Below are positions 10,190-21,879 of a stretch of DNA of 64,000 bases, in pieces. Within the stretch, counting starts at the first letter, position 1. Each line of letters begins with the position of its first letter. Source of the stretch: Mytilus galloprovincialis (Eukaryota > Mollusca > Bivalvia > Mytilida > Mytilidae). The notes below the pieces were generated by a model. That model did not search any database. It was not told the origin of the DNA and saw only the letters and a program-made list of their open reading frames with translations. The stretch covers positions 8,273,112 to 8,337,111 of the forward strand of contig NC_134842.1 of assembly GCF_965363235.1 (NCBI RefSeq). The letters are read 5' to 3'. A program made the position numbers and the translations under genes.

Positions 10190-10250
10190 TATTTAGTTTT
10201 CTGAGGATGGTAAAAAAAAACACTTTGGACACTCACAATTAAAATAAATG
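10190..10250 (+). mobile_element. Retrozyme relic in intron 2 of copy 1
   Basis: The words CTGAGGATGGTAAA, ACACTTTGGACAC and TCACAATT are a worn version of the family 2 hammerhead (CTGATGA, stem II, GAAA, GGACGC). Relics sit at the same intron position in copy 2 (about 37529-37570) and copy 3 (about 56128-56200), so the insertion is older than the gene duplications. Confidence 0.4.
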
Positions 10251-10740
10251 TAATTTCTTTTGTATTATATTACTACATGTCTTTGATTTTATGATTGTAT
10301 TACTAATATTGATTTGTATAAATAAGTTATGAAATATATGCGTTTTTTGAACATTTTATTAAATCTGTTCACAATGGGATAACTTTTATCCATATATGAT
10401 GCTATCTAACAAATACTTTAATTGTCTAATCCATCAGTATAAAGATAACTCATGTGGATATACCCAGAATATCAATCAAGGGGGATTGGAAGAAAACTAT
10501 TATTGTCGAAGCATCCAACATTGGCGTCGGAATGAAAGCTCACTGGCGGGTAAAAAAGTAAGTTTAAGGAACTTAACTATTGGTTCATTATATTGTTTAT
10601 ATTTATTTAAAGAGTGGCCTTTCTCTACGTTTTTGCAATAATGCAGAGACACCGATGTCACCTTCAGTAAATGTATAAAAATAGTTTCTTGTGTACAATT
10701 TGGAAATTACTATGGCGCTCATTATCACTGAACTAGTATG

Positions 10741-10885
10741 TATTTGTTTAGGGGCCAGCTGAAGGAAATTTCACGCTACATTGAAGACCTGTTGGTGACC
10801 TTCTGCTGTTGTGTTTTTTTCTATGGTCGGGTTGTTGTCTCTTTGGCACATTCCCCATTTCCATTCTCAATTTTACAATACTGCT
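10741..10885 (+). repeat. Dispersed repeat family A in intron 3 of copy 1
   Basis: Sense-strand 3' end: CAGCTGAAGGA, CATTGAAGACCTGTTGGTGACC, GTTGTTGTCTCTTTGGCACA and CCCCATTTCCATTCTCA. It matches 408-500 and 19822-19950 in reverse. Confidence 0.7.
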
Positions 10886-12929
10886 ATTCTTTAAGTATAA
10901 GTTGGTAAATTTCTATTTTTAACTTTGATTATTATGACATGGATAAAAACTGTCACCAAACAAGTCATTCATTTTTACTAAAACATTGTTTATAGATTCG
11001 AAAATCAATACAATATTGTACAGGTGCATACCTCTTGGCAAACATTGATTGGGAATGTCAAATTCATAAACCATTTGAAGGCATTAAAAGTCTTATTAAA
11101 TGCTAACAATACTCTTAAGTTTGAATGATACTTTAATTTTTTTTTTTCAGAAATAACTTACTGTTAAAATGGTGACAATGATAAATTATTTACAGTTTTT
11201 AGATACCCTAGAAAACTATAATGCAAAATAAACGGACATCAAGCAAACTTTTTATACAAAAATCAGAACGAACTTCTATCATAGTCAAGGTATTTTTAAA
11301 TACGTATTCTTGTTTGTCACGAATATCTGTGCAAATCTATAAGATTTAGCTAAACCATAATAAAACAAAAATATCTTCATTTTCATTTCACTGAATTGTG
11401 CTACAATTTGATAAACAAAGAATCAAATAAACTACTATACATTGTTTTGTTTTTTGTAGACATAAACACATTTAGAGTAAAGAGTTGTTCTGAGTCAATT
11501 GGTTCCACTAAAGTCAAACTAAGAGGAAAGCTGCTTGCGTGGGTAGTAAGAAAACTGTTTAATCTTGACAAACTGTTGAAGAAAAAGCTAAACGGAAAGG
11601 TTTGTAGTGATCTTTTATCCTCAGATAACAACTTCGACCGCTTGTATTTACCCTCATAAATTATATATACATCACCAGAAGTCAAACAACAGTTTATCAA
11701 AACCTTGCAGAATTTAGCTCACCAATACTTGAAAATTGATAACGGAAAGTTTGAACTAATTCTGGAAAGTTTTTTTTATCAAACAAGCTAGATAATGCAT
11801 ATCGATCAATAAGACTTTTCATATATACTTGTTTATGATTACAACTGAAATATTATGATTTAGTTCAGGAGTAAAATAAGTATTATTTTGTCCAACTTCA
11901 AATATTTTATTACTCTACTGGTTGTCAACAACGTCCTTTAGTGCAACAATAATGACGCTAATGCATAGTTAGAAATGAAACAATACGATTTAATTTAGAT
12001 GTAATATATTTTTTGATTTTGCAGTTTGACCTTTTTATTGAGTCTCACAATCGGTCTTTATTGGACGAAACTCGCGAGTTAAGTTTACCGATGTTCAACT
12101 CTTATAAATAAATTACTTAGAAACAAATGAAGATATTAAACAAATAACTGGCGAATCGCAATAATTTCATAAGAAAAGAGACGTAAATACCAACAGGGTA
12201 TGCGTCCACGGCTACATACATACATCACTATTTGTGCAAACCTACATTCGTCATAATCGAGAATAGTACACAATCGAAATAAATATCAAAGGAAATAAGT
12301 TCTGGTATCGTTATTTTTTTTTTGTAATTTGAATAAACTGACTAACCAAAACAAAATTCAACGATGCTACAAATGACCTATGTCCATTTGGTAAAAGTGT
12401 TCCTGTTGAAATTATTGTAAGCAAGATCTATGTGAGGTACAGTGACTCGGAAAATATATCCACAGAACCATGTAGTAATTATAAATTTACAAAAAATAAA
12501 ATCTATTTTTAGATATGCCGTGCTGTTACTAAAGCAATCAATAAACAGTCATCAAGAATTTCAAGAATAGTTAAAGGATGATGGGAAAATTATATAGAAA
12601 GGTATGTATCATTGTTAATTCATTTAACAGGATAATTATTAGTGGTCATTCCTTTTTTTAGAACCTTTTTTTTTTCAATTTGAATTATGAGAGTGGATAG
12701 AAGTTTCAGATAATTTAAATCGTATGCTTAATCAAACTCTCATATTTACTTTAGAACCTCAGCGTGGTAAATGCAATGGACAAACAATAAACCTGGATTT
12801 ATAATGACACTAATTTTAAAATGTTATCTTCATATACATTTTTGGTAAACTGTCATTTCGATCAACAACTCGACGTTTTGATACGCAATTCAACTGAACA
12901 ACACTGAAGCTTTTCCTTTTATTTTGTAG

Positions 12930-13000
12930 GTTGTAAGATCAGAATGACTCACAACAAACACCATCAATAAGAACAACAAAGACGATATTTAATAAATATT
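12930..13000 (+). terminator. 3'UTR exon and poly(A) signal of copy 1
   Basis: Follows ATTTTGTAG and contains AATAAA at 12991-12996. The donor pairing with it is at 12601/12602 (AG|GTATGT), 20 bp after the stop codon. The same arrangement exists in copies 2 and 3 (GACGAT.TTTAATAAAT). Confidence 0.65.
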
Positions 13001-13123
13001 CTCAAATTTATTGTCTTATTCTGTCTTGTTCTGTCTTATTCATATATTTAAATTAGTCTTCCAACGAGGTTTCTCTCATCTTAACTAGGCGACAGCAGTC
13101 ATATGCACTTATTGTCTAACCAT

Positions 13124-13365
13124 ATTCAACACGACGGGTGTCACATGTGGAGCAGGATCTGCTTACCCTTCCGGAGTACCTGAGATCACCCCTAGTTTTT
13201 GGTGGGGTTCGTGTTGCTTATTTTTTTAGTTTTCTTTGGTGTGTCATGTGTACTATTGTTTGTCTCTTTGTCTTTTTCATTTTTAGCCATAGTTGTGTCA
13301 GTTTGTTTTCGATTTATGAGTTTGACTGTCACTCTGGTATCTTTCGTTCCTCTTTTAGACCTAAA
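13124..13365 (+). mobile_element. Penelope-like element 3' tail
   Basis: CACGACGGGTGTCACATGTG, the CCTAGTTTTTGGTGGGG block and the closing CTCTGGTATCTTTCGTTCCT are all present. It lies 130 bp beyond the 3'UTR of BPI-like copy 1. Open frames here are by-products of the repeat. Confidence 0.8.
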
Positions 13366-15354
13366 TTGTATGTACAAAAATCAGTCGATTAGGTATAATA
13401 GCCAGTGAGAAATCTATCCAACAATATTTAAACAAGTTGGTGTAAGCAATTATAGACAACCGTATGATCCCCTGATAATTGAGAATGTCTATATGTGCAT
13501 AATGTATATCGTTCGTGCATTTGTTGCTAGTTAAGAGCCGACAAACAGCTTGGTATAAAACAGAAACCTATTGAAAATCACAAATGGTCATATAGCGTGT
13601 GAACTGTAAATGATACTGAACATGAAACTACATGAATTACTTCAGGTTAAAACAATAATTACCTTTAATAATTTAACCTTTATGTTTTATCTAAATATTT
13701 TTTGCGGTCAAACACTATAGAAAATTCGTTGAGTCAATTGATTTTAAAACGATATCATTAATAACAAACACATGCAATAAAATATAGTGTGAAGCTATTT
13801 ATTGAAATAAGTCATCAATACACTTTTTGTGTCTTGTATCGGGTGTAGAAACAAATGGAAATAAGGTATGGATGAGCCGCCATGGATTATGTATCTGTTC
13901 TTCTTTTTTTTGATAGATGGGAAATGATTTAGATATTTTCCCTTCATATCTCAACTTTCTTCTTAAAATTGTCACCTTGAATTGAATGATTTAAAGAGTA
14001 CGTCATCAGGGGTCATTCACATCCCCTGTCATTTGGAAATATTTAACAATCTTGAAAATAATTCAAAAGGTCTATCCAGATTGTTTGTTATTCAGCATTG
14101 ATTACTCTGAAAAGGGGTGATTTGTGTTGTTTTGGAAGGCATAAAACTTATCAGTCTTTTTCCCTTTCAATGTTGATGTGTTTCCCGCGGTTTTAGTTTG
14201 TAACCCTAATCTATTTTCTCTCAATCGATTGATGATGTTCAAACAGCTGTATACTACTTTTGCCTTTATTTGTTTCTATTTGATTTTTAAAAATATTAAA
14301 CACACACAGACTTTTAAAACGAGTATCTGACATCACTCCTTGTTTTTAGTTGGAGTTTTTTTGTCATAATTTTGCCACTTTTATCTATTATGTCTATTTG
14401 TTTTGTTCACACATCGTTGTCTATACAGTGAACTTTGATGCTACTCTTATATATGAGAGAGGTTTAGCTAGCTTTTAAACTAGAAATTTGAATATTGGTA
14501 CGCATTCTATGATTTTTGAAATGACAACTTCTAGTTTGCACTATTCGATATTTCAAGATCACGAAAAAGTGGTATCCTTTTTTTCACGAATATATATACA
14601 GCAAAACATTTTCCATCTGTCTGATTCAGTAATCACAAATAAATGTTAGAACTTTTTGAAATATTCATATAAAAACGAAATTGATCAGGCAAAGGTAACC
14701 AAAAAGTCATATTTATAAACAAAACAATCAACAGATGTGATTGCCAATAAGTCAACTAACGACCAGTTAAAATAAAATGATAGTTAAGCAATGATGACTC
14801 TCTGTACAACTTTCAATAGTGCACAAATCCTAAAAGGCCCCAGATAGAAAATGTTTAAATCTTTAACTAGAATTTTTTTTATATATATAAATATAACAAG
14901 GATCTACGACAATCACTATACTAGCTCATAGCTAGGACAATGTACATAAAAAGTAAACTCCGAGCAATATTCAAAACAGAAAGTTTATACGATAGCTATA
15001 AAATGTGACAGGGTTAAAAATGTTTGTGAGTCCATATAAATACATTGTACACCCAAATATGCGTGGTATAAGAGTACACAATGAAAACAAAATGTAATTG
15101 TCTTTACTCAAATTATGACCACTGAAAAATGATTAGAAAAACAATTAAAACTTCTGTCATTTCTCCGTCAATTTAGTCTACGTTGTGCTTTACGATCAAA
15201 TATTAAAAAGAATATTTTTTAGCGTCATTAAATTTTTTAATGCGTTTATAAGTTTAAGTTTAAGATATAAAATAGAAATACTTTGTATTTATCTAGTTAT
15301 TTACAAAAAATATTATTATTCTAAGATCACTTTTATTAAACTTTAATTTAACTT
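13366..15354. other. Intergenic DNA with a family B fragment
   Basis: At 13400-13480 is a short piece shared with 22920-22990 (GTAAGCAATTATAGAC). At 14120-14290 is a worn family B repeat on + (TGTTGATGTGTTTCCCGCGG, CTCTCAATCGATTGATG). The rest is AT-rich with no supported gene. Confidence 0.5.
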
Positions 15355-15535
15355 ACTCTTCCGGACCACCCGATATCATCTCCAGTTTTTGGTGGAATTC
15401 GTGTTGCTGATCTGTTAGTTTTCTATGTTTTGTCTTGTGTACCATTATTTGTTTGTCTGTCTGTCTTTTTATTAACCATAGTGTTGTCAAATTATTTTCT
15501 ATCTATGAATTAGATTGTACCCCTCTTTTACAAAC
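15355..15535 (+). mobile_element. Penelope-like tail, diverged and 5'-truncated
   Basis: Starts inside the tail (CTCTTCCGGACCACCCGATA) and keeps CCAGTTTTTGGTGGAATTCG, TTTGTCTGTCTGTC and GTTGTCAAATTATTTTC. It is more diverged than the 13124 copy. Confidence 0.6.
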
Positions 15536-17884
15536 TAGTTTATGATGAAGTTTTGATCATTGAAATCTAAACAAAAAATGCAAAATGTGTATTTATTTAT
15601 CAAAATCATCCACAAACACTTAAGCAAACTGGATCAAAAAGCTTCTTGTGAATAAAAGCACACATGAAACAACAATCGAAAAGAACGGCTAAACAAGATT
15701 AAGAGGCTCAACAATATACGTATCTTAGTATGATGTCATGCTCTTTATCTAAAAAAACAAATCAGATTTATTTTTCAGATCATTACTCTCTACCACATAT
15801 ACCCATTGAATTAAACGTTTAAATCCGATAAAAGATGACTGCGAATTTATGCATCCTGCGCAACTCAAGTGACAACACTCATTTGCAGGAGTGTTACTGC
15901 ATATTACGAGAATTACAACAATTTACATAACTGGAATAATTGATACAGAGTTGGTACACTATTCAGGCTAACAATCAAACACCCCAAAATTGGTAGTATT
16001 AATACAGTATTACACTTGGCTTTATAATAAAGCCTTTCTACAAATGACTTAACTCTTCATTAATTTCGTTGCGTAGTAAAGGGGCTTCATTGTAATTAAC
16101 TTCTCTAAGCCTAGCATCAGCATGAACACACACAAACACAACGTCGTTCCCATACTGAAATAGTTCATTTTTGTATTCAAATATAAAAATATTAAAATGC
16201 AGAATAAATGTTAAATGTAACTAAAATATGCCCTGCGTTTTAACCTACAAAATATTATTATGTGAAAATCAAAATCATAACATTATCCCCTGACATTGTA
16301 CTATTGTAACTTTCGAGCTGATTTAAAACATTTGATTGTTGCTATTTGTAAGTCCGTTCTATTATTCTATCACAAATTCTTTAATAGAAAAGTATGTAAG
16401 AGAAATAATGAGTATATATAGTGGTAAAGATTGAATAGGTTAATTAACACGGGGATTGGGTGGATGGGGAGATAGATAGTTAATTTGATTGAAATACATT
16501 TCATGGCGCTGGAGATGTGATACAATAGTTAATTAATACAATACTTTTGTATTTAAAAAAATAAAACGCATTGATATGTTATCTATATTAGCATCGTCCA
16601 GTCTCTGTTAAAGGACTAAGGACATTTTAACTATATGAATGACAAAATCCATCATCTCAAACATTTTCGAAACTGAAGGATGATTTTATTTTGTAAAGTT
16701 ACATGTAATGCATGACATGCGCTTTAGTACAGTTGTAGAAGATACACATTGTGGGATAATTTTCTTACAAGAAATTAGGTATTCCCGTTGGACACAAAAC
16801 ACATCAGTCGTTCCAAATTATATACTTTGAAATTTACAAGAATTTCTATTGAAACGTGTCCAATAGACAGGTTTAAAAATACAATTATTGAAATAAACAA
16901 TCACTAAAAAGTTTATCTTCTATAACTTCACTTTTTATTCAACAGAATAAAAAGTTGCAATCCCATCAAGCAAGGATTACTATTTTAAAGTGTTTGCTGT
17001 GCTGATTATGGTTTTTAAGATAAGAGAACTTTGTCAAATATAAACAAATAAGAAAAAGCTCACGTACTGTCTTGTATGTACTTTATAAATCATCTAATGG
17101 TACGAACACGCAATGTTTTTTTTTGTAATTACATGGATAGAATTATACTTATTGAAAATGAAACGACAATATATAACACGTATTTATTGCAAATTATTCA
17201 ATATTTCTATTTTTGAATTGTACATTGTAAGTTTCAAGTAAACGTTAACTTTACTTAATTGTTTTTTTTAGCATTTATATTTAGATTTGTGCAATTGGAG
17301 AGAGAATAGCTGTTCACCCGCCACCCGCGTTGTTTCGTTTCCAAAAATTAAAAATTAAAATCAAATACTTAGATTATTTATTCATGGATAAAAAACCTAA
17401 GTATTTCGAACAGTTCAAGGTTAATTGAAATCAATGTTTATTAAGCAATTAGTTTTTAATTAGACCAATCATGTAACTTATATACAAATGGTATTCGTAT
17501 TTCAATAGAAAAATACTTTTTTCTACTTTTTCAATATGCATTGAGTAAACTTATGACAAAATAGAACTATTGCTGTTTGTCTTTTTTTTTTATTGTCACA
17601 GCCAGAGTTTTATTGATTCGACCTTACATGTTTGTATTAGCTGCATTCTCTATTACTGACTATCCTATACATGTGTCATTTGATATTAAAATATGTTTTA
17701 TTCCACACGAAACATAACACATGACACTATGATTGACCTTAGCAATTGTTGAAACTGTTTTATTCTACTGATGTATAGAAGTCAAATATTTTAGGTGACC
17801 ATGACATGATTTACTCCAAGTAGCATCAATCTTAAACTATCCTGTCTATAATAATACACCTTTCCTAGAATGTGGAAATAATTA
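15536..17884. other. Long AT-rich stretch without a recognised gene
   Basis: No open frame with domain signal, no tRNA or rRNA, and no clear mobile element. A short G-rich stretch (GGGGATTGGGTGGATGGGGA near 16451) stands out against the AT-rich background. Confidence 0.45.
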
Positions 17885-18140
17885 TGTTGTAAACTTAAAT
17901 CAAGTGGTTTTCAATCAATACTTTACAGTGATACATCACGTGTATATGTCATGTGATCTTAATATGGCTCTTATGATCCGAAGCTGCGATAAACATTGAA
18001 ATTTACATTTTATTCTGCAACAATGCGATCTTCAAAATGAAATAAAGCCCTTTAAATGCCACTGTAATTTGATTAAGTAGAGTTTGAATTGTTTTTAGCG
18101 TTAATAAATGTCCAGAGATATAGTTTATACTCTTGTGCCC
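17885..18140. repeat. Triplicated intergenic block, copy 1
   Basis: Shares TTTTCAATCAATACTTTACA, GATACATCACGTGTATATGTCAT and GAAGCTGCGATAAACA with 45537-45800 and 50440-50760. It is probably part of the larger segment that was copied with the BPI-like genes. Confidence 0.65.
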
Positions 18141-18200
18141 TACAAATTTTACATTTTGATAATTTAGCTAGACAACTTTATTATGGATGTTGACAAAGGA

Positions 18201-18784
18201 GTAGGTTCAGTAGGCCCTCGTTTTTGACCCAAAATATAGCAGTTTAACAAAATTGTTAAGATGTAAACTTTTAGTTATTCATTGGAAAGTACTATGCTTC
18301 TGCTACATAAATATGGGCTGTTTTTTTTACAATAACATGCACATATATCGGGTGCTAGCATCATTAAGTCATGCTAAATTACTGAAATCTTCACAATTTT
18401 AGCATTTTAGTTAAATTTTAGACAGTTTCCGTCTTAAATGAAAGTGGCCGCATTCGTGCTCATTCTTAATATTGAAATGTAAGTTGTATTAAATGATTAT
18501 ACATAACATATATAAAGGTTGTGAATGAACGCGGATGCGGCCATTTCTATTTTTGACAAAACCATCAGAAAAGTGACATTTTTTGGCATATTTGATAGAT
18601 TTTTCATAAATTTAACCTAGAATCGGTGCGTTTTTAATCAGCATGATCAGTAAATCAGTTAAAATCTTTCACATAAACTTATTGAATCAACTGAAATAGA
18701 CACTTAAGTGTTTAAAAGGTGTCTACAATCTTTCGTCAAATGAACTTGAAATTTGAGGCCAAATTCGGCCCTTACCTAACCTAC
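18201..18784. mobile_element. Probable DNA element, 584 bp, with imperfect terminal inverted repeats
   Basis: The left end reads GTAGGTTCAGTAGGCCC, and the right end in reverse reads GTAGGTTAGGTAAGGGCC followed by GAATTTGGCC. I recognise this end sequence as common in mussel DNA. The interior has no transposase frame. An internal pair of GTGGCCGCATTCGTGCTCAT and GTGAATGAACGCGGATGCGG blocks forms a second inverted repeat near 18445-18545. Confidence 0.6.
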
Positions 18785-19205
18785 ATTTTTGATAGTCAAA
18801 TCCAATAGAAGTTCAGCAGAAGTTTATGTTTTTGTATTGATCAGAGTACCATAGGATTGTAACATTCTGTACTGTAAATGCATTGATTTTACTGCAAATC
18901 TTTTGTATATATTGTAGTGTAATAACTTCGTTTGCTATATATTACCAAAATGTTGAAGACATTTGCGAAAGATTAATGCTTCTTTCAGCATAACATTAAA
19001 AACCATTGATTTATTAAATAAAATGGTTTGCATTTTCTCCTGTACATGTTTACAAGCATGTGATATGGTCAATGCTTTCATTAAATCGATGGATTCCACT
19101 TTCAAATTGATGTTAAGCCTTATTATTATGTATTGATAATTATTACAATAAAATTATTTTATATTTCACTACATTTGAGAAATGTATAGTACATACAAAG
19201 CTACA
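18785..19205. other. No recognised feature
   Basis: AT-rich DNA without supported features. Confidence 0.45.
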
Positions 19206-19800
19206 TTATAAAAGAAGGACGAAAGATACCAAAGGGACAGTCAAACTCATAAATCGAAAATAAACCGACAACGCCGAAGCTAAAATTGAAAAAGACAAAC
19301 AGACAAACAATAGTACACAACATAGAAAACTTAAGAATAAGCAACACGAACCCCATTTAAAAACTAAAGTGATCTCAGGTGTTCTGGAAGGGTAAGCAGT
19401 CCCTGCTCCACATGTGGCACCCGTCATGTTGCTTATGTTATAACAAATCTGGTAAATAGTATAATTCGGTAGGTTACATTCATGAAACGGAAGGAACATT
19501 TCCGATATCATTTGTGAGACGGTTATTCCATTACGGCCAACCAACTCGTGATGGCGTCCGTAAAATTATCAACGGGATGATTTCAACTTCACCAATTGGA
19601 ACTCTTTGTTTAATAGCTTCCTTGTGAGCATCAACCCTCTATCAAGAAAATATTGATAGGAAATGCAGGCACGGGAATATCGTATCAATTGGGAGATATT
19701 TACCCCGTATGCATGAGGTGCTGCTGGAATATTGCTACTTAGAAATGGAAAGTTCACAATTGAAAAGCTACTTATTAACATAAGGAAAATAATAGAAATT
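19206..19800 (-). mobile_element. Penelope-like element, 3'-terminal part of the reverse transcriptase plus tail
   Basis: On the minus strand, 19800-19560 encodes the C-terminal part of the reverse transcriptase frame (VNFPFLSSNIPAAP, then ISQLIRYSRACISYQ and LLTRKLL-like words), matching the fragments at 28930-29050 and 32040-32190. It continues through RKFYGRH- and VSQM-like sequence into the tail at 19206-19440. The element is 5'-truncated and carries frameshifts. The polymerase core is absent from this copy. Confidence 0.75.
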
Positions 19801-19821
19801 GTTTTATTGAAGTGTTAAAAT

Positions 19822-20330
19822 TAACAATAGAAATGGAGAATGTGTAACAAAGACAACAACCCCACCAAATAGCAGAAACCAGACGAAGGCCACACATTGG
19901 TTTAAAACGCAGCGAGAAAATCCTGTTCCCGGAGGTATGACTCGGCTGTCTCCTAAACAAAAATGTGTACTAATTCATTGATAATGGACGCCATACTAAA
20001 CTCCAAAAACACACAAACGAACTAAGATTAAAAAACACTCAAGACTAACAAAGGCCAGAGGCTCCTGACTTGGGACAGACGCAAATAAGTGGCAGGGTTA
20101 AACATACCATATGTGGTTTCAACCCCACCATGAACCTTTACCCAAGGTAGAAAAAAACACACAACAATACGCACTTAGAACTCAATTTAAAAGAAGTCTG
20201 AGTTCAAAGTAAAAAAAGACAACAAAAGAAACTAAGCAAAATGACAATGATACACAAACTAACAAAGGACTATTAGCGGTTACTGACATTTCCGCTCCAG
20301 ACCTCAATTTAACATAACCCGTATTACGCA
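19822..20330 (-). repeat. Dispersed repeat family A, longest copy
   Basis: Begins AATGGAGAATGTGTAACAAAG in plus orientation and includes AAGACTAACAAAGGCCAGAG, GCTCCTGACTTGGGACAG and ACAATACGCACTTAG. Compared with 408-500 and 10741-10885 it adds about 400 bp of upstream element sequence. It directly adjoins the Penelope-like copy. Confidence 0.7.
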
Positions 20331-20384
20331 AAGAACTGGTTTTAGAAAAAAAGTTTATTTCCGATCCTGTACATCTTATATATA

Positions 20385-20530
20385 AAATTACAGATCTAAA
20401 GTATATAAAGGCAATAGTAGGATACAGCTGTTCAATCGATTAAACTGTACAAATTCGGGTCGGAAACCAAAACCGAAGGAAACACATCAACTCTTAGAGG
20501 AAAGAGACTCCGAACAGATATATGAACAAG
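20385..20530 (-). repeat. Dispersed repeat family B fragment
   Basis: Reverse match: AAAGGCAATAGTAGGATACAG, CAATCGATT and ACCGAAGGAAACACATCAAC. These are the family words that read GTTGTCTTTA, AATCGATTGA and GATGTGTTTCC in the sense direction. Confidence 0.6.
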
Positions 20531-20641
20531 GTGACAGTTTTAAACTAGTTTGTAGGCATCACCACTCTCTTACCCTTGGACGATCCATGAATCACACCTC
20601 GCGATAAATTATTATCAAAGGTACCAGGATTATAATTTAAT

Positions 20642-20685
20642 ACGCCAGACGCGCGTTTCGTCTACATAAGACTCATCAGGGACGC
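20642..20685 (-). ncRNA. Hammerhead ribozyme, family 1, core intact
   Basis: On the minus strand: GCGTCC, CTGATGA, GTCT-TATGT-AGAC, GAAA, CGCGCGTC, TGGCGT. All core bases are present. Stem I has one mismatch next to the core (C opposite U) and G-U pairs, so it is somewhat weaker than at 2250-2293. Confidence 0.75.
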
Positions 20686-20992
20686 TCAGATCAAAATAGT
20701 TATAAAGCCAACCAAGTACAAAGTTGAAGAGCATTGAGAACCAAAACTTTCAAAAAGGATTGCCAAATACGGCTAAGGTAATCTAATTATGGGATAAGAA
20801 AATCCTTAGTTTTTGAAAAAAAACAAGTTTTGTAACAGGAAATTTATAAAAATGACCTTAAAATTGATATTCATGTCAATACCGGATTGCTGTCTACTGG
20901 GCTGGTGACAACCTCGGGATGAAACCTTCCACCAGCAGTGGCATCGACCCAGTGGTGTAAATAGTTATTATGGTACCAAGATTATAATTCAA

Positions 20993-21036
20993 TGCACCAG
21001 ACGCGCGTTTCGTCTACATAAGACTCCCCAGTGAAG
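20993..21036 (-). ncRNA. Hammerhead ribozyme relic, family 1, core mutated
   Basis: Same layout, but the core reads CTGGGGA in place of CTGATGA, so it should be inactive. Stem II, GAAA and the CGCGCGTC cut region are intact. Confidence 0.7.
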
Positions 21037-21186
21037 CTCAGATAAGAAAGGCAAAGAAGTACAAAGTTGAAGAGCATTGAGGACCAAAAATTCCAAAATT
21101 TCTCAGTCATAATATAACAAAATCGGTTTTATAACAAATCAGTCCGCTTGTCTTGTAGAGTATAACTAAATATCGGCGACCTCGAA

Positions 21187-21610
21187 CATATATCGCTATT
21201 GAGCTTAGAAACACAGACATTTTATCAGTCAATTGACGAATGATAAGTATCTCATTTTATTCATTGTCCTTCGTAGCTCTGTTGGACCAGTTCCTGTGTC
21301 AAAACCTTATCAATTTCGAGAGAACCATAATTATACTCCAATGGTTGACACGAGTATGTAATGTGTTGTGCACGATCATTATTTTCTGTGAAATGGTTTC
21401 GAACTGTTTTGTGTGTTATTTTGTCTTTCTTTAATCATTTATGGTCTACTTCTAACATAGTTTATTTTCTATTTTTTTGGGTATTTTTTCTTTTTATATT
21501 AAACAGGTGTACTTTTAATTACATAATTCACCTTAATTAATTCCATTGAAATGACTCGTTAAATTATAAAATTTAAATACTACAAGGAAATGTTTTTGCC
21601 ACAGTAGATT
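21187..21610. repeat. Duplicated block, copy 1 (partner 22316-22740)
   Basis: Collinear with 22316-22740: GCTTAGAAAC.CAGAC, TTATTTTATTCATTGTCC, GAAATGGTTTCGAACTGT, TTTTTATATTAAACA and ATACTACAAGGAAATG. The end also matches 47560-47620. Short open frames inside it are not supported as genes. Confidence 0.75.
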
Positions 21611-21879
21611 TTCATCAATATAAAATAATTAAGTACATCAACCGTTTATATTGTACATGAAGTGCATTTTGACAAATTATTATACAATCGAGTCTGTGCA
21701 TAGTTTTGTTCATTAGTACAAATCCAAAACGGAATAAGAAGGTATCGTAGGAATAGTAGAAAAATTAAAAAAAAAGACACTCAAAGAAACACAAAGACAA
21801 TTCCTATTTTCGTACAACATAGAGAAAAGAAATAAAAAAGACATTAAAACTCGAGTCCGACTGTTAGTGTTGTGAGTCT

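Larger units (their letters stand above)
9214..12581 (+). pseudogene. BPI/LBP-like single-domain secreted protein, copy 1; probably broken at exon 4
   Basis: Exons: 9214-9310 (signal peptide, 32 codons), 9855-9948, 10438-10557, degenerate 11151-about 11230, 11460-11599, 12513-12581 (stop TGA). Lengths and phases of exons 1, 2, 3, 5 and 6 equal those of intact copy 3, all are open, and all have GT donors and AG acceptors. Exon 5 has the first conserved cysteine (SCSESIG) and exon 6 the second (ICRAV), as in the BPI N-terminal domain. The exon 4 candidate follows a good T-rich acceptor at 11150 and starts similarly, but reads an in-frame TGA at 11173-11175, which would leave about 111 residues. 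Joining exon 3 to exon 5 would shift the frame. An unfound alternative exon 4 could rescue the gene. A 3'UTR exon begins at 12930. Confidence 0.72.
20612..21115 (-). mobile_element. Retrozyme-like element, about 1.4 units in tandem
   Basis: Two ribozyme positions 352 bp apart mark one full unit and part of a second. The unit matches 2217-2611 closely, including GTGGCATCGACCCAGTGG and the terminal AGGTACCAGGATTATAATTT. The two units differ at many positions, so they have diverged since insertion or were different when inserted. Confidence 0.8.
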
